Of a stretch of DNA of 64,000 nt, positions 1 through 7,933 are shown in pieces. Origin of the DNA: Candidatus Mailhella merdavium. Lineage in GTDB: Bacteria > Desulfobacterota > Desulfovibrionia > Desulfovibrionales > Desulfovibrionaceae. The stretch is taken from positions 1 through 64,000 of the forward strand of contig DWXS01000050.1 of assembly GCA_019119045.1 (NCBI GenBank), in the 5' to 3' direction. The translations under genes and the position numbers were made by a program. The notes beneath the pieces were generated by a model. The model made no database searches. It was given only the letters and a program-made list of their open reading frames with translations, and had not been told where the DNA came from. Numbering within the stretch: the first letter of the stretch is position 1; every line of letters starts with the position of its first letter.

Positions 1-195
1 GACGGATCCAGAAAAAGGAAATTTTGACGGAAAGTTCCTGCAATGCTCCCTTTCAGCCTCCGCGTCAAGCAACATCTCTTGCCTCCCTGCGGACTTCGTG
101 CCATGCTGAAATCATCTGACAAACATCAAATGCCGCCCCCCTATCCCGGAGCGCGGCGGAATGTCTTCTGCCGAGAGGGGAAAAGGAAACACCCC

Positions 196-2028
196 ATGAT
201 CGATGACGCCCGCAAACAGTTCCTGCTGCACCGGGCCTCTGCCCTGTGCGAAGAACACGGAGCAAGGCTGCTGTATCTGACGCTCTCCGGTTCTCTGCTG
301 CACGGTACGGCGCGCCCCGGCCTTTCGGATATCGATGCACGCGGACTCTTCCTGCCTTCGCTGAAATCCCTCGCCCTGGGGGAAGCTCCTTCCCATCTGA
401 ATTTTTCCACCGCCCTCCCCGGAGAACGCAATACGGCACAGGATATGGACATATGCCTGTGGCCCGTCGCCCGCTGGCTGCTGGAGCTGCTTCCCGCCGG
501 GGACAGCGACGCGCTGGAGCTGCTTTTTTCTCCCTCACATGCAGCCTGCACGCTGTACCGGGATGCCGCGCTGGATCCGGTCTTCTCCGAGCCGCTGCGT
601 CTGGCGGATGTGGCCCGCGTCCGCTCGCGCATGGAACGCGCTCTCATGAAGATGGAAAAATCCCTGTCCAGAGAAAGCTCTCTGGATACCCTGAAGAACG
701 TGCGCCTCCGGCTGGATACTCACGCCTCCGATACCCGCCTCCGCCTGCGGGAGGTGCTGGACAGCCTGATCGAAGACTGTGCCGACGACAGCCTCTGTCT
801 GCCCGTCGAGCATGAGGGAGAAAGAGGCCTGCGCCTCTGCGGCAGGCTGTACGCCGGAAATGTATCTCTGGCGGAATTCGGGCAGAGACTGAATGCGGAG
901 CTGCGCCGTTTCGGAACGGGAAAAGCGAAGCCCAAGGCCTTTGCCCATGTTCTGCGCGGAATCATGCAGCTGGAAGAGCTGCAACACGAGGGAAGGATAC
1001 GTTATCCTCTGGCAGGAAGAGAGGAACTTTCCGCAATCAGACAGGAAAGCACAGACAGAGCTGCCCTCTTCCGCCTGCTTTCCCGTCTGCGAACCCGTCT
1101 GACAGCGCTGGACAACAGGGTCGGGGAACAGGTCGATCGCGGCTACGATCCCGCCTTTGCGAAAGACTGTGCACTGGCCTGCTACGCCGCGCCTCCCCCG
1201 CTTCCCTCCCGGCAGAGCAGGCTGGACGAGATCTCCCCGGCCATTGTGCAGCTTGTTGCGGAAAAGGTGGACATGCTGGAGCGGACGCAGAACATCCGTG
1301 TCCTGTATGCCTGCGAATCCGGCAGTCGGGGATGGGGCTTTGCCTCGGCGGATTCCGATTTCGACGTGCGCTTCATTTATGTTCACGCTCCGGACTGGTA
1401 TCTCGGTCTGGCCCCGGAAGAGCGGCGGGACGTGCTGGAAACAGGGACGGAACACAGAGCGGAAGGCGTTCTGGATCTCAGCGGCTGGGAACTGCGCAAG
1501 GCTCTCAAGCTGTTCAGGATATCCAATCCGCCTCTTCTGGAGTGGCTTTCCTCCCCTCAGGTGTACTGCGAACGGGGAAGTCTTGCGGAACGACTGCGCA
1601 AGGCGGCCCCGCACTCCGTATCTCTTCTGCGGATCTGGCATCATTACCGGAGCATGGCAAAAAAGAATATGGCGCATTATCAGAAGCACGGGCCGACCAT
1701 CAAGGGCTGGTTCTATGTGCTGCGCCCCCTGCTGGCCGCACGCTGGGTCGAAGAAAGGCGCGCCATCCCTCCCATGCGTTTCGATCTGCTGTTGGAAGGA
1801 AGCCGCTGCGATCCTGAGTTCCGGGCGGAAGTGACGGAACTGGTAGCACGGAAGAAGGAAGGGAACGAGAAGGAAGCGTTTACGCCCCCTCCCCGAATCG
1901 CAGCCTTTGCGGAAGCGGAAACGGCGCGACAGGATCGTCCGGATCTGCCTGCCGCAGCTTCAGAACCGGAAAATCTGAACGCACTGTTCCGGGACATACT
2001 GCGCGAGACATGGGGGGATGCTGTATGA
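196..2028 (+). CDS. Two-domain RNA-repair nucleotidyltransferase (RlaP-type)
   Basis: 610 residues from the ATG at 196, chosen because AAGGA lies 8 bases before it; the frame is open upstream to 43 but no comparable site is seen there. Residues 32-47 (GSLLHG then SDID) form a polymerase-beta-type nucleotidyltransferase signature. A second copy, GSRGWGFAS then SDFDVRF, starts near residue 376 and matches the RlaP/YcgL-like nucleotidyltransferases found beside RNA ligases. The protein therefore looks like two nucleotidyltransferase units joined by a helical linker. The likely role is adding or editing nucleotides at damaged RNA ends in the cytoplasm; the substrate is unknown. The kinase gene starts in its stop codon (ATGA overlap), so the two are translationally coupled. 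Confidence 0.8.
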   Translation: MIDDARKQFLLHRASALCEEHGARLLYLTLSGSLLHGTARPGLSDIDARGLFLPSLKSLALGEAPSHLNFSTALPGERNTAQDMDICLWPVARWLLELLPAGDSDALELLFSPSHAACTLYRDAALDPVFSEPLRLADVARVRSRMERALMKMEKSLSRESSLDTLKNVRLRLDTHASDTRLRLREVLDSLIEDCADDSLCLPVEHEGERGLRLCGRLYAGNVSLAEFGQRLNAELRRFGTGKAKPKAFAHVLRGIMQLEELQHEGRIRYPLAGREELSAIRQESTDRAALFRLLSRLRTRLTALDNRVGEQVDRGYDPAFAKDCALACYAAPPPLPSRQSRLDEISPAIVQLVAEKVDMLERTQNIRVLYACESGSRGWGFASADSDFDVRFIYVHAPDWYLGLAPEERRDVLETGTEHRAEGVLDLSGWELRKALKLFRISNPPLLEWLSSPQVYCERGSLAERLRKAAPHSVSLLRIWHHYRSMAKKNMAHYQKHGPTIKGWFYVLRPLLAARWVEERRAIPPMRFDLLLEGSRCDPEFRAEVTELVARKKEGNEKEAFTPPPRIAAFAEAETARQDRPDLPAAASEPENLNALFRDILRETWGDAV

Positions 2029-2486
2029 AAGCCGTAATTTTCTGCGGCATACAGGCTGCGGGGAAAAGCAGCTTTTACCGGGAGCGCTTTTTCCGGACGC
2101 ATGTACGCATCTCCCTCGATCTGCTGCGTACCAGACACCGGGAACGGCTCTTTCTGAATACCTGTCTGGAATCCGGGCAGCGTTTCGTGGTGGACAACAC
2201 CAATCCCACGCGGGCCGAGCGGGCCGTGTATATCGCTGGGGCAAAGGCAAAGGGCTTTTCCGTCATCGGATACCATTTCATCAGCCCTCTGGAAGAAGCC
2301 CTGCGGCGCAACGCGGCACGGGAGGGAGTGGAACGCGTACCGGACGTGGCCCTGAGGGCAACTCTGGCAAAGTTTGAGCAGCCTCTTTTCGGGGAAGGTT
2401 TTGACAGTCTGTATGAAGTGAGGCTGGGCGCAGAAGGCTTTCATGTACGCGAACGCCATCATATGGAGGAAGAGCATGAATTTTGA
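2025..2486 (+). CDS. P-loop polynucleotide kinase-like protein
   Basis: 153 residues. The Walker A loop GIQAAGKSS is at residues 8-16 and the DNTNPT motif at 57-62. Both are typical of small P-loop kinases of the T4 Pnkp/zeta-toxin group, which phosphorylate RNA 5' ends or related substrates. No phosphatase domain is present, so this would be a kinase only. The start at 2025 overlaps the preceding stop; an in-frame ATG at 2010 lies inside the previous gene and is less likely. Its last codons overlap the next gene by 11 bases and contain that gene's GGAGGA ribosome site. Set between a nucleotidyltransferase and a Thg1-like polymerase, it probably prepares 5'-OH RNA ends for repair. Confidence 0.8.
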   Translation: MKAVIFCGIQAAGKSSFYRERFFRTHVRISLDLLRTRHRERLFLNTCLESGQRFVVDNTNPTRAERAVYIAGAKAKGFSVIGYHFISPLEEALRRNAAREGVERVPDVALRATLAKFEQPLFGEGFDSLYEVRLGAEGFHVRERHHMEEEHEF

Positions 2487-3246
2487 TGACTTTGATGAGA
2501 CGATGCGTATTTTTGAAACTGTCCACGATGTATGTGTCCTGCCGGGGATCCACATGGTCGCACGTATCGACGGGCGGAATTTTTCCCGCCTTACCAAGGA
2601 AACCTGCGCCTTCAAGGCTCCCTTTGACGAACGCTTCCGCGACTGCATGGCGGAAACGGTGCGTCACCTTATGTCCTGCGGTTTCAGCGTCATTTACGGC
2701 TACACGGAAAGCGACGAGATATCGTTGCTTTTTGATCTGGACGAACAGGCTTTCGGCCGCAAGCACCGCAAGTATAATTCCATTCTTGCGGCCGAGGCGG
2801 CAGCAAAATGCAGCCTGCTGCTGGGCGTACACGCCGCCTTTGACTGCCGCATCTGCGAACTGCCCACCCGGCGGCAGGTGCTGGACTATTTCCGCTGGCG
2901 TGCCGGGGACGCCCTGCGCAACGCTCTGAACGCCCATTGCTACTGGAAACTCCGCGAAGACGGCCTTTCCCCGCGCGCGGCGGCGGACAGACTGGCCCAT
3001 ATGGATACGGCAGGCAAGAACGAACTGCTGTTTCAGCACGGCGTCAACTTCAACGATCTGCCCGCCTGGCAGAAGCGCGGCATGGGCTTCTACCGAATCA
3101 AGGAAGAAAAGGAAGGCTACAATCCCCTTAGCGGAGAATCCGTCATAACGCTGCGCAGCCGCATCCATACGGAAATGGAGCTGCCGATAAATGACGCATA
3201 TGAAGAGCTGCTGATCCGCCTGATGGATAATGCGGAAGCAAAGTAG
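2476..3246 (+). CDS. Thg1-like 3'-to-5' RNA polymerase (tRNA-His guanylyltransferase family)
   Basis: 256 residues, starting at 2476 after GGAGGA at 2465-2470. RIDGRNF at residues 30-36 and YTESDEISLLF at 76-86 are the two metal-binding motifs of the Thg1 fold, which adds nucleotides to RNA 5' ends against the usual polarity. Bacterial Thg1-like proteins mostly repair truncated tRNA 5' ends rather than adding G-1 to tRNA-His, so a tRNA-repair role fits the neighbours better than His-tRNA maturation. Last gene of the three-gene operon. Its stop codon (3244-3246) directly abuts the rtcR stop codon on the other strand, leaving no room for a separate terminator. Confidence 0.88.
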   Translation: MNFDDFDETMRIFETVHDVCVLPGIHMVARIDGRNFSRLTKETCAFKAPFDERFRDCMAETVRHLMSCGFSVIYGYTESDEISLLFDLDEQAFGRKHRKYNSILAAEAAAKCSLLLGVHAAFDCRICELPTRRQVLDYFRWRAGDALRNALNAHCYWKLREDGLSPRAAADRLAHMDTAGKNELLFQHGVNFNDLPAWQKRGMGFYRIKEEKEGYNPLSGESVITLRSRIHTEMELPINDAYEELLIRLMDNAEAK

Positions 3247-4854
3247 TCAGGAACGCTTCTCCCGCAGGCTTTCCCAGTCCAGCCCGAATTTCGCCAGATA
3301 TTTACGCAGGCGGTCGGCATCGTTGGCGTGCTGCTTCCTCTCCCGCGATCTGGCAAAAAGCAGACGGCCCGCCTCGGAAAGGCTGCGGGTGCGGCGGCAC
3401 ACCCGCACGACACAGGCCAGTTGTGCGGCGTCGAACAAATCCAGCTCCGCCGCAGCTTCTCCCAGCACGGACTTCAACAGCATTCCGTCCTGATCGCTGC
3501 CGTTCTCCAGCCGCCGCCAGCTTTCCGTCATGCGCTCCCATTCTTCGCGCACAATATCCGTGCCGATGCGGCCGCCTCCGGCCAGTACGCTCATACGCGT
3601 CACCATGGCGGAAAGATCCCGGAAGTTGCCGCGCCAGGAAGCCTCTGAACTCATGGACAGAGACAGAAACAATTCCCGCGCTTCCCTGTTGAAGCGTACC
3701 TGCCGCCCCGTCTTTTCCGCCACGCGTTCCAGCTCGTACTCCAGATTCGGCTCAATGTCTTCCGGCCTTTCGGCCAGACCGGGCAGGCGGAAGGTCCAGA
3801 GATTGATGCGCGCCAGCAGATCCTCACGAAAGGCCCCCCGCGCCGCAAGTTCCTCCAGAGGCCGATTGGTGCCGCATATCAGCTGAAAATCGCTGTGCAT
3901 CTCCGTATCCGATCCCAGCGGGTAGAAGCGTTTTTCTTCCACGGCCCGGAGCAGCATGGCCTGTTCGTCCGGTCCCAGTTCCCCCACCTCGTCCAGAAAC
4001 AGCACGCCACCGTCGGCCTGACGCAAAAGCCCCGTACGATCCGTCACTGCGCCTGTAAAGGCTCCTCGACGGTGTCCGAACAGGGCGGATATGGCGGCAT
4101 CTCCGCGCAGCGTGGCGCAGTTCACTTCCACAAAATCCCCGCTCACCAGCCTCCGGCGACGGCGCAGTTCATATACCAGACGGGCCAGACGGGACTTGCC
4201 CGCGCCTGTCGGCCCCATGAGCAGAATGGGTTCCGCAGATTCCGTTCCCACTTTTTCCATACGTTCGATCATGGCGTTGAAGGCCGCGTTGCGCGTGGCA
4301 ATGCCGCATTTGAGGAAGTTTGCATCCCCCTCCGCCTGACGGCGGAAACGCTCGGCAAGGCGATCATAGCGGGAAAGATCCAGATCGATGATGCCGTAGG
4401 TTCCCGCCGGATTCCACGCCCTGCGCCCCGAGGGATTCGTCTGGAGTATGCGCGCCGGGATATGCCGCGATTCGATGAGCAGAAAAAGACAGATCTGCAT
4501 GACGTGAGTACCGGTGGTGATATGCACCAGATAGTCCTCATGCTCCGGATCAAAGGGATAGGCGCGGGCAAAGTCGTAAAAAGCAGCATACACCTCTTCA
4601 AAATCCCAGGGGTTGCTTACTTCAAACACATGCCGCACGACCTTTGTTTCCGGCGACACGACGCCCAGATCCCCGATCACGGTGTCGGCAATCCGGCCAT
4701 GTTCCCTGCTGTACAAAAGCTCAAGACGATCGACGCGCAGATCTTCCTGCTGGCACAAGGCCACGGTAGGACGCCAATACGTCCAGCGCTGAGCCGAGAA
4801 TCCGCGATCCAGCGTTGAGCCCAGCATACCGATGACTACGGTATCATGTCCCAT
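3247..4854 (-). CDS. rtcR: RtcR, CARF-domain sigma-54 activator of the RNA-repair operon
   Basis: 535 residues. Residues 1-180 form the RtcR-type CARF domain (HITTGTHVMQ at 111-120), which in known RtcR senses RNA ends with 2',3'-cyclic phosphate. The central AAA+ module has Walker A GPTGAGKS (214-221), a canonical GAFTGA sigma-54 loop (264-269) and Walker B LFLDEVGE (285-292). The C-terminus carries the DNA-binding helix-turn-helix region. It is transcribed away from rtcA-rtcB, and a sigma-54 promoter for those genes lies 114 bases beyond its start codon. Length and order of domains are normal for the family. It likely controls rtcAB; whether it also controls the convergent kinase/Thg1 operon is not shown, as I found no sigma-54 site there. 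Confidence 0.95.
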   Translation of the reverse strand: MGHDTVVIGMLGSTLDRGFSAQRWTYWRPTVALCQQEDLRVDRLELLYSREHGRIADTVIGDLGVVSPETKVVRHVFEVSNPWDFEEVYAAFYDFARAYPFDPEHEDYLVHITTGTHVMQICLFLLIESRHIPARILQTNPSGRRAWNPAGTYGIIDLDLSRYDRLAERFRRQAEGDANFLKCGIATRNAAFNAMIERMEKVGTESAEPILLMGPTGAGKSRLARLVYELRRRRRLVSGDFVEVNCATLRGDAAISALFGHRRGAFTGAVTDRTGLLRQADGGVLFLDEVGELGPDEQAMLLRAVEEKRFYPLGSDTEMHSDFQLICGTNRPLEELAARGAFREDLLARINLWTFRLPGLAERPEDIEPNLEYELERVAEKTGRQVRFNREARELFLSLSMSSEASWRGNFRDLSAMVTRMSVLAGGGRIGTDIVREEWERMTESWRRLENGSDQDGMLLKSVLGEAAAELDLFDAAQLACVVRVCRRTRSLSEAGRLLFARSRERKQHANDADRLRKYLAKFGLDWESLREKRS

Positions 4855-4967
4855 TTCTTATCCTTTTATATAAAATACTGGAAAATATTCTAACAATATT
4901 GCCGGACGCAGAGCAAGCCTCACTCAAAATATATGTTATTACCATAAGTTATATATTCATATTGAAG

Positions 4968-4983
4968 TGGCATACTTCATGCT
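4968..4983 (+). promoter_or_regulatory. Sigma-54 promoter of rtcA-rtcB
   Basis: TGGCAT, five bases, ATGCT: the GG and GC doublets are exactly 10 bases apart, as in the consensus TGGCAC-N5-TTGCW. It lies between rtcR and rtcA in an AT-rich stretch and points at rtcA, 137 bases upstream of its ATG. RtcR is the expected activator. Confidence 0.85.
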
Positions 4984-5040
4984 ATACCGGTAATGGCGTC
5001 TGCGGAGCATACCTGTCAATCTCCCCGCCGGCGTCGGCGT

Positions 5041-5075
5041 GCCCCGTGGGCAACTTGTTCGCAGGCTCACGGGGC
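5041..5075 (+). other. GC-rich hairpin in the rtcA leader
   Basis: GCCCCGTG (5041-5048) and CACGGGGC (5068-5075) form a perfect 8-bp stem with a 19-base loop. The 3' arm overlaps GGCGGGG, which could instead pair with CCCCGCC about 20 bases upstream, so two exclusive folds are possible. A further small inverted repeat, GGGAA/TTCCC, follows at 5082-5093. No U tract follows, so it is not a simple terminator. It lies between the sigma-54 promoter and the rtcA ribosome site. Confidence 0.5.
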
Positions 5076-5119
5076 GGGGGCGGGAATGTTCCCCAAATGA
5101 AACCGGAAGGTTCGATATC

Positions 5120-6175
5120 ATGGATGAAATTCTGATAGACGGCAGCATGGGGGAAGGCGGCGGGCAGATTCTTCGCGCCTCGCTGGCCCTGTCCATGGCG
5201 CTGGGCCGCCCCTTCCGCATCGAAAATATCCGGGCGCATCGTCCCTCTCCGGGCCTGAAGCGTCAGCATCTGACCTGTGTCCGGGCGGCGCGGGAGCTGT
5301 GCGGAGCCGAGGTTTCGGGCGATGAAATGGGTTCGCGGGAACTTTCCTTTGTTCCGGGGCCGCTGCGTCCCGGCGAATATCATTTTGCCATCGGCAGCGG
5401 CGGCAGTATCACGCTGGTGCTTCAAGCCCTGCTTCCTCCCCTGCTGACGGCGGCAGCACCTTCCCGCATTACGGTGACGGGCGGCACGCATGTGCCCCAT
5501 TCCCCTCCCTTTGAATTCATGGCTCTGACGCTTCTGCCGCGGCTGGAAGCTCTCGGCCCGCATATCAAAGCGAAGATGGAGCGCTCCGGTTACATGCAGA
5601 TCGGCGGCGGCAGTGTGACCGTAGACATTGACCCCGTGCCGAAGCTCGACGTTCCTGAAGGATTTGCCGAATCCGACGCTTCCCCCCCATTTCTCGGAAC
5701 AGAAGCGCTGATTTACGCCCACAACCTGCCGGATGATGTTGCCGCCCGGGAACAGGAAACACTGATGCAGCCCGGATTTGCCGCCCTCGGCCTCACGAAG
5801 GGCAATATCCGTATTCTGAACCAGAGAAACAATCCTGCGCCGGAAGGCCAGGGCAACGCCGTACTGCTGATTCTGCGACACGGGCAGTTTTATACCGTAT
5901 TCGGTGAAACGGGCTGGCGCGGACGCACTGCGGAAACCGTGGCAGGACATGCCGCAAACCGCGCTCTTCTCTTTCTGAAGCGAAATGTCTGCATGGAACG
6001 TCACCTCGCGGATCAGCTCATTGTCCCTCTGGCTCTGGCAGGCGGCGGGAGCCTGATCACGGAAACCCCGACGCCGCACTGCCGTACCTGTCTGGAAGTC
6101 GCTGCCCGATTCACCGGTCTGCGCGCCGGGATTACTCCCATTGAAGGAAAGCGGTCAAGAATCGGCCTGAACTGA
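5120..6175 (+). CDS. rtcA: RNA 3'-terminal phosphate cyclase RtcA
   Basis: 351 residues from the ATG at 5120 (GGAAGG about 9 bases upstream); an upstream in-frame reading to 5039 would run through the leader hairpin and is rejected. The N-terminus has IDGSMGEGGGQILR and the C-terminal part has the active-site histidine in HLADQLIVP, which is adenylylated in the RtcA family. The enzyme converts RNA 3'-phosphates (and some 5'-phosphates) to cyclic phosphate or capped ends using ATP. Length is normal. It is followed 73 bases later by rtcB, in the order A-B rather than the B-A order of E. coli, and both appear to share the sigma-54 promoter at 4968. Confidence 0.96.
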   Translation: MDEILIDGSMGEGGGQILRASLALSMALGRPFRIENIRAHRPSPGLKRQHLTCVRAARELCGAEVSGDEMGSRELSFVPGPLRPGEYHFAIGSGGSITLVLQALLPPLLTAAAPSRITVTGGTHVPHSPPFEFMALTLLPRLEALGPHIKAKMERSGYMQIGGGSVTVDIDPVPKLDVPEGFAESDASPPFLGTEALIYAHNLPDDVAAREQETLMQPGFAALGLTKGNIRILNQRNNPAPEGQGNAVLLILRHGQFYTVFGETGWRGRTAETVAGHAANRALLFLKRNVCMERHLADQLIVPLALAGGGSLITETPTPHCRTCLEVAARFTGLRAGITPIEGKRSRIGLN

Positions 6176-6248
6176 CGATATTCTCCAGATTCATCATTAA
6201 TATACGATTCGCGTACCATCTCCATACGCACAACAAGGAACATTCCTC

Positions 6249-7700
6249 ATGATGACCTCAAAGGAACTGAACAATCTCGGTCTGCCCCATGATCCGCAGC
6301 TCATGCGCCTCGGCATGAAAGTGACCAACAGTGTGCTGGCCCATGTCCCGGACTGGACATACGCAGGAAAATCCGGTCATGAGGCCATGCGTGAAGCCAT
6401 ACGGGATCTGTGCGTCAGTCCGGAACACATGGCGGATCATGAAACACTCGGGCCTCTGGCAAAACTGTTCATGGAACTGTATCCGAAAGGACCGGATATG
6501 ACCCCGCGCGAAAGCCCCGCCCCCTGGAAGCAATGGGGCTGCATGGAGGTGGAAGAGGAGGCCGTGCGCCAGATGGAAAAGGCCTGTCTTCTGCCCGTAA
6601 CGGTACGCGGCGCGCTCATGCCCGACGCGCATACCGGATACGGTCTGCCCATAGGCGGCGTTCTTGCGGTGCGCAATGCGGTCATTCCTTATGCTGTCGG
6701 CGTGGACATTGCCTGTCGTATGCGTCTGACCGTACTGGACATGCCTGTTGAACGCCTGTCCACACACAGAGAAGATTTCATCGCCGCCATTAAACAGGAA
6801 ACTCGCTTCGGCGTGGGCGCAGCCTTTGAAAAAGAGTATCGTCGCGATCATCCCGTCATGGAAGAAGACTGGGCCGTCAGCCCAGTAACCCGCGTCAACC
6901 GGGATAAAGCCTGGAAACAGCTGGGCAGCAGCGGGGGCGGCAATCATTTTGTGGAATTCGGGGAACTGCATCTGGACGAGGCGGCCCGTATCGGCGAACG
7001 GGAACTGACTCCCGGCACATATCTTGCTCTGCTCAGTCATTCGGGAAGCCGGGGAACGGGGGAAGCGGTAGCCATGCATTACAGTCAGAGAGCCATGTCC
7101 CTGCACCCCGATCTGCCGGAGGAGCTGCGGCGTCTTGCCTGGCTCAGTCTGGATCGGGAAGAGGGACAGGAATACTGGGCGGCCATGCAGCTTATGGGAC
7201 GCTATGCCTCAGCCAACCATGAACTGATCCACAGGCATATCTTGAAGGCTCTGGGATGCTGCGCCCTGACCCATGTGGAGAATCACCACAATTTCGCCTG
7301 GCTGGAAGAACACGACGGCGAACAGGTCGTGGTTCACCGCAAGGGAGCAACTCCGGCGGATAAGGGACGGCTCGGCGTCGTGCCGGGCTCCATGTGTTCC
7401 CCTGCATTCGTAGTACGCGGCAAGGGTCGGGAAGATGCGCTCTGTTCCTGCTCGCACGGAGCGGGCAGGCTCATGAGCCGTGCCGCAGCCTTCCGGCAGT
7501 TCACGCAGGAGGATCTGGCCGCCGTGCTGCGGGAAAACGGCGTGGAGCTGCTTTCCGCAGGTCTGGACGAATCGCCCATGGCCTACAAGGATATCCGTGC
7601 GGTCATGAAGGCCCAGCAGGATCTTGTGGATATTCTGGCCGTCTTTCATCCCCGTCTGGTCAAAATGGCAAAAAGCGAAGCCCGTCGCAAAGGTCGCTGA
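6249..7700 (+). CDS. rtcB: RNA-splicing ligase RtcB
   Basis: 483 residues. It joins RNA 2',3'-cyclic-phosphate or 3'-phosphate ends to 5'-OH ends with GTP and manganese. The family motifs are all present: MPDAHTGYGLPIGGV, GVDIACRM (metal-binding Asp/Cys), GSSGGGNHFVE, SHSGSRG, NHHNFAW, HRKGATPA and SHGAGR near the C-terminus with the guanylylated-histidine region. AAGGA lies 10 bases before the first ATG; a second ATG at 6252 is an equal alternative. This version is longer than the roughly 410-residue E. coli enzyme and carries an N-terminal extension of about 100 residues before the core, as in some other bacterial RtcB proteins. Confidence 0.97.
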   Translation: MMTSKELNNLGLPHDPQLMRLGMKVTNSVLAHVPDWTYAGKSGHEAMREAIRDLCVSPEHMADHETLGPLAKLFMELYPKGPDMTPRESPAPWKQWGCMEVEEEAVRQMEKACLLPVTVRGALMPDAHTGYGLPIGGVLAVRNAVIPYAVGVDIACRMRLTVLDMPVERLSTHREDFIAAIKQETRFGVGAAFEKEYRRDHPVMEEDWAVSPVTRVNRDKAWKQLGSSGGGNHFVEFGELHLDEAARIGERELTPGTYLALLSHSGSRGTGEAVAMHYSQRAMSLHPDLPEELRRLAWLSLDREEGQEYWAAMQLMGRYASANHELIHRHILKALGCCALTHVENHHNFAWLEEHDGEQVVVHRKGATPADKGRLGVVPGSMCSPAFVVRGKGREDALCSCSHGAGRLMSRAAAFRQFTQEDLAAVLRENGVELLSAGLDESPMAYKDIRAVMKAQQDLVDILAVFHPRLVKMAKSEARRKGR

Positions 7701-7865
7701 TCTCGCAAGACGAAAGAACCGGGGCGATATGGAAAATTCCTTCCTGTCGCCCTGCAAAAAGTAATCATTAAAAACGCGCTCAGAGGCCGTCCCGGCTGCT
7801 TCTCCAGCGGGCAAAACGCAGGACTGTGCTTTCCGGGGCCGACTGCAGAAACGCGGCAGACACGG

Positions 7866-7920
7866 AAAAGGGAGACGCCCGACGCCGTTGCGCCGTCCGG
7901 GAGCGTCTCCCTTTTTCTTT
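7866..7920. terminator. Bidirectional terminator between rtcB and the malic enzyme
   Basis: AAAAGGGAGACGC at 7866-7878 and GCGTCTCCCTTTT at 7903-7915 form a perfect 13-bp stem flanked by A and T runs, giving a U tract on both strands (TTTTTCTTTT on plus). It can stop rtcB transcripts 165 bases after the stop codon and malic-enzyme transcripts just past theirs. The rest of 7701-7865 holds nothing recognised. Confidence 0.9.
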
Positions 7921-7933
7921 TCTGCTGACCCCG

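Noticed and set aside
43..195. Longer N-terminus for the double nucleotidyltransferase gene
   Set aside because: No ribosome site near 43, and the added residues are rich in P, R and C with no family similarity; ATG 196 has a proper site.
3895..4818. 307-codon open frame antisense to rtcR
   Set aside because: Shadow of rtcR; no motif or ribosome site.
4995..5119. Y-RNA or tRNA-like gene in the rtcA leader
   Set aside because: A TTCG loop occurs between paired arms, but the stem lengths and conserved T-arm bases do not match.
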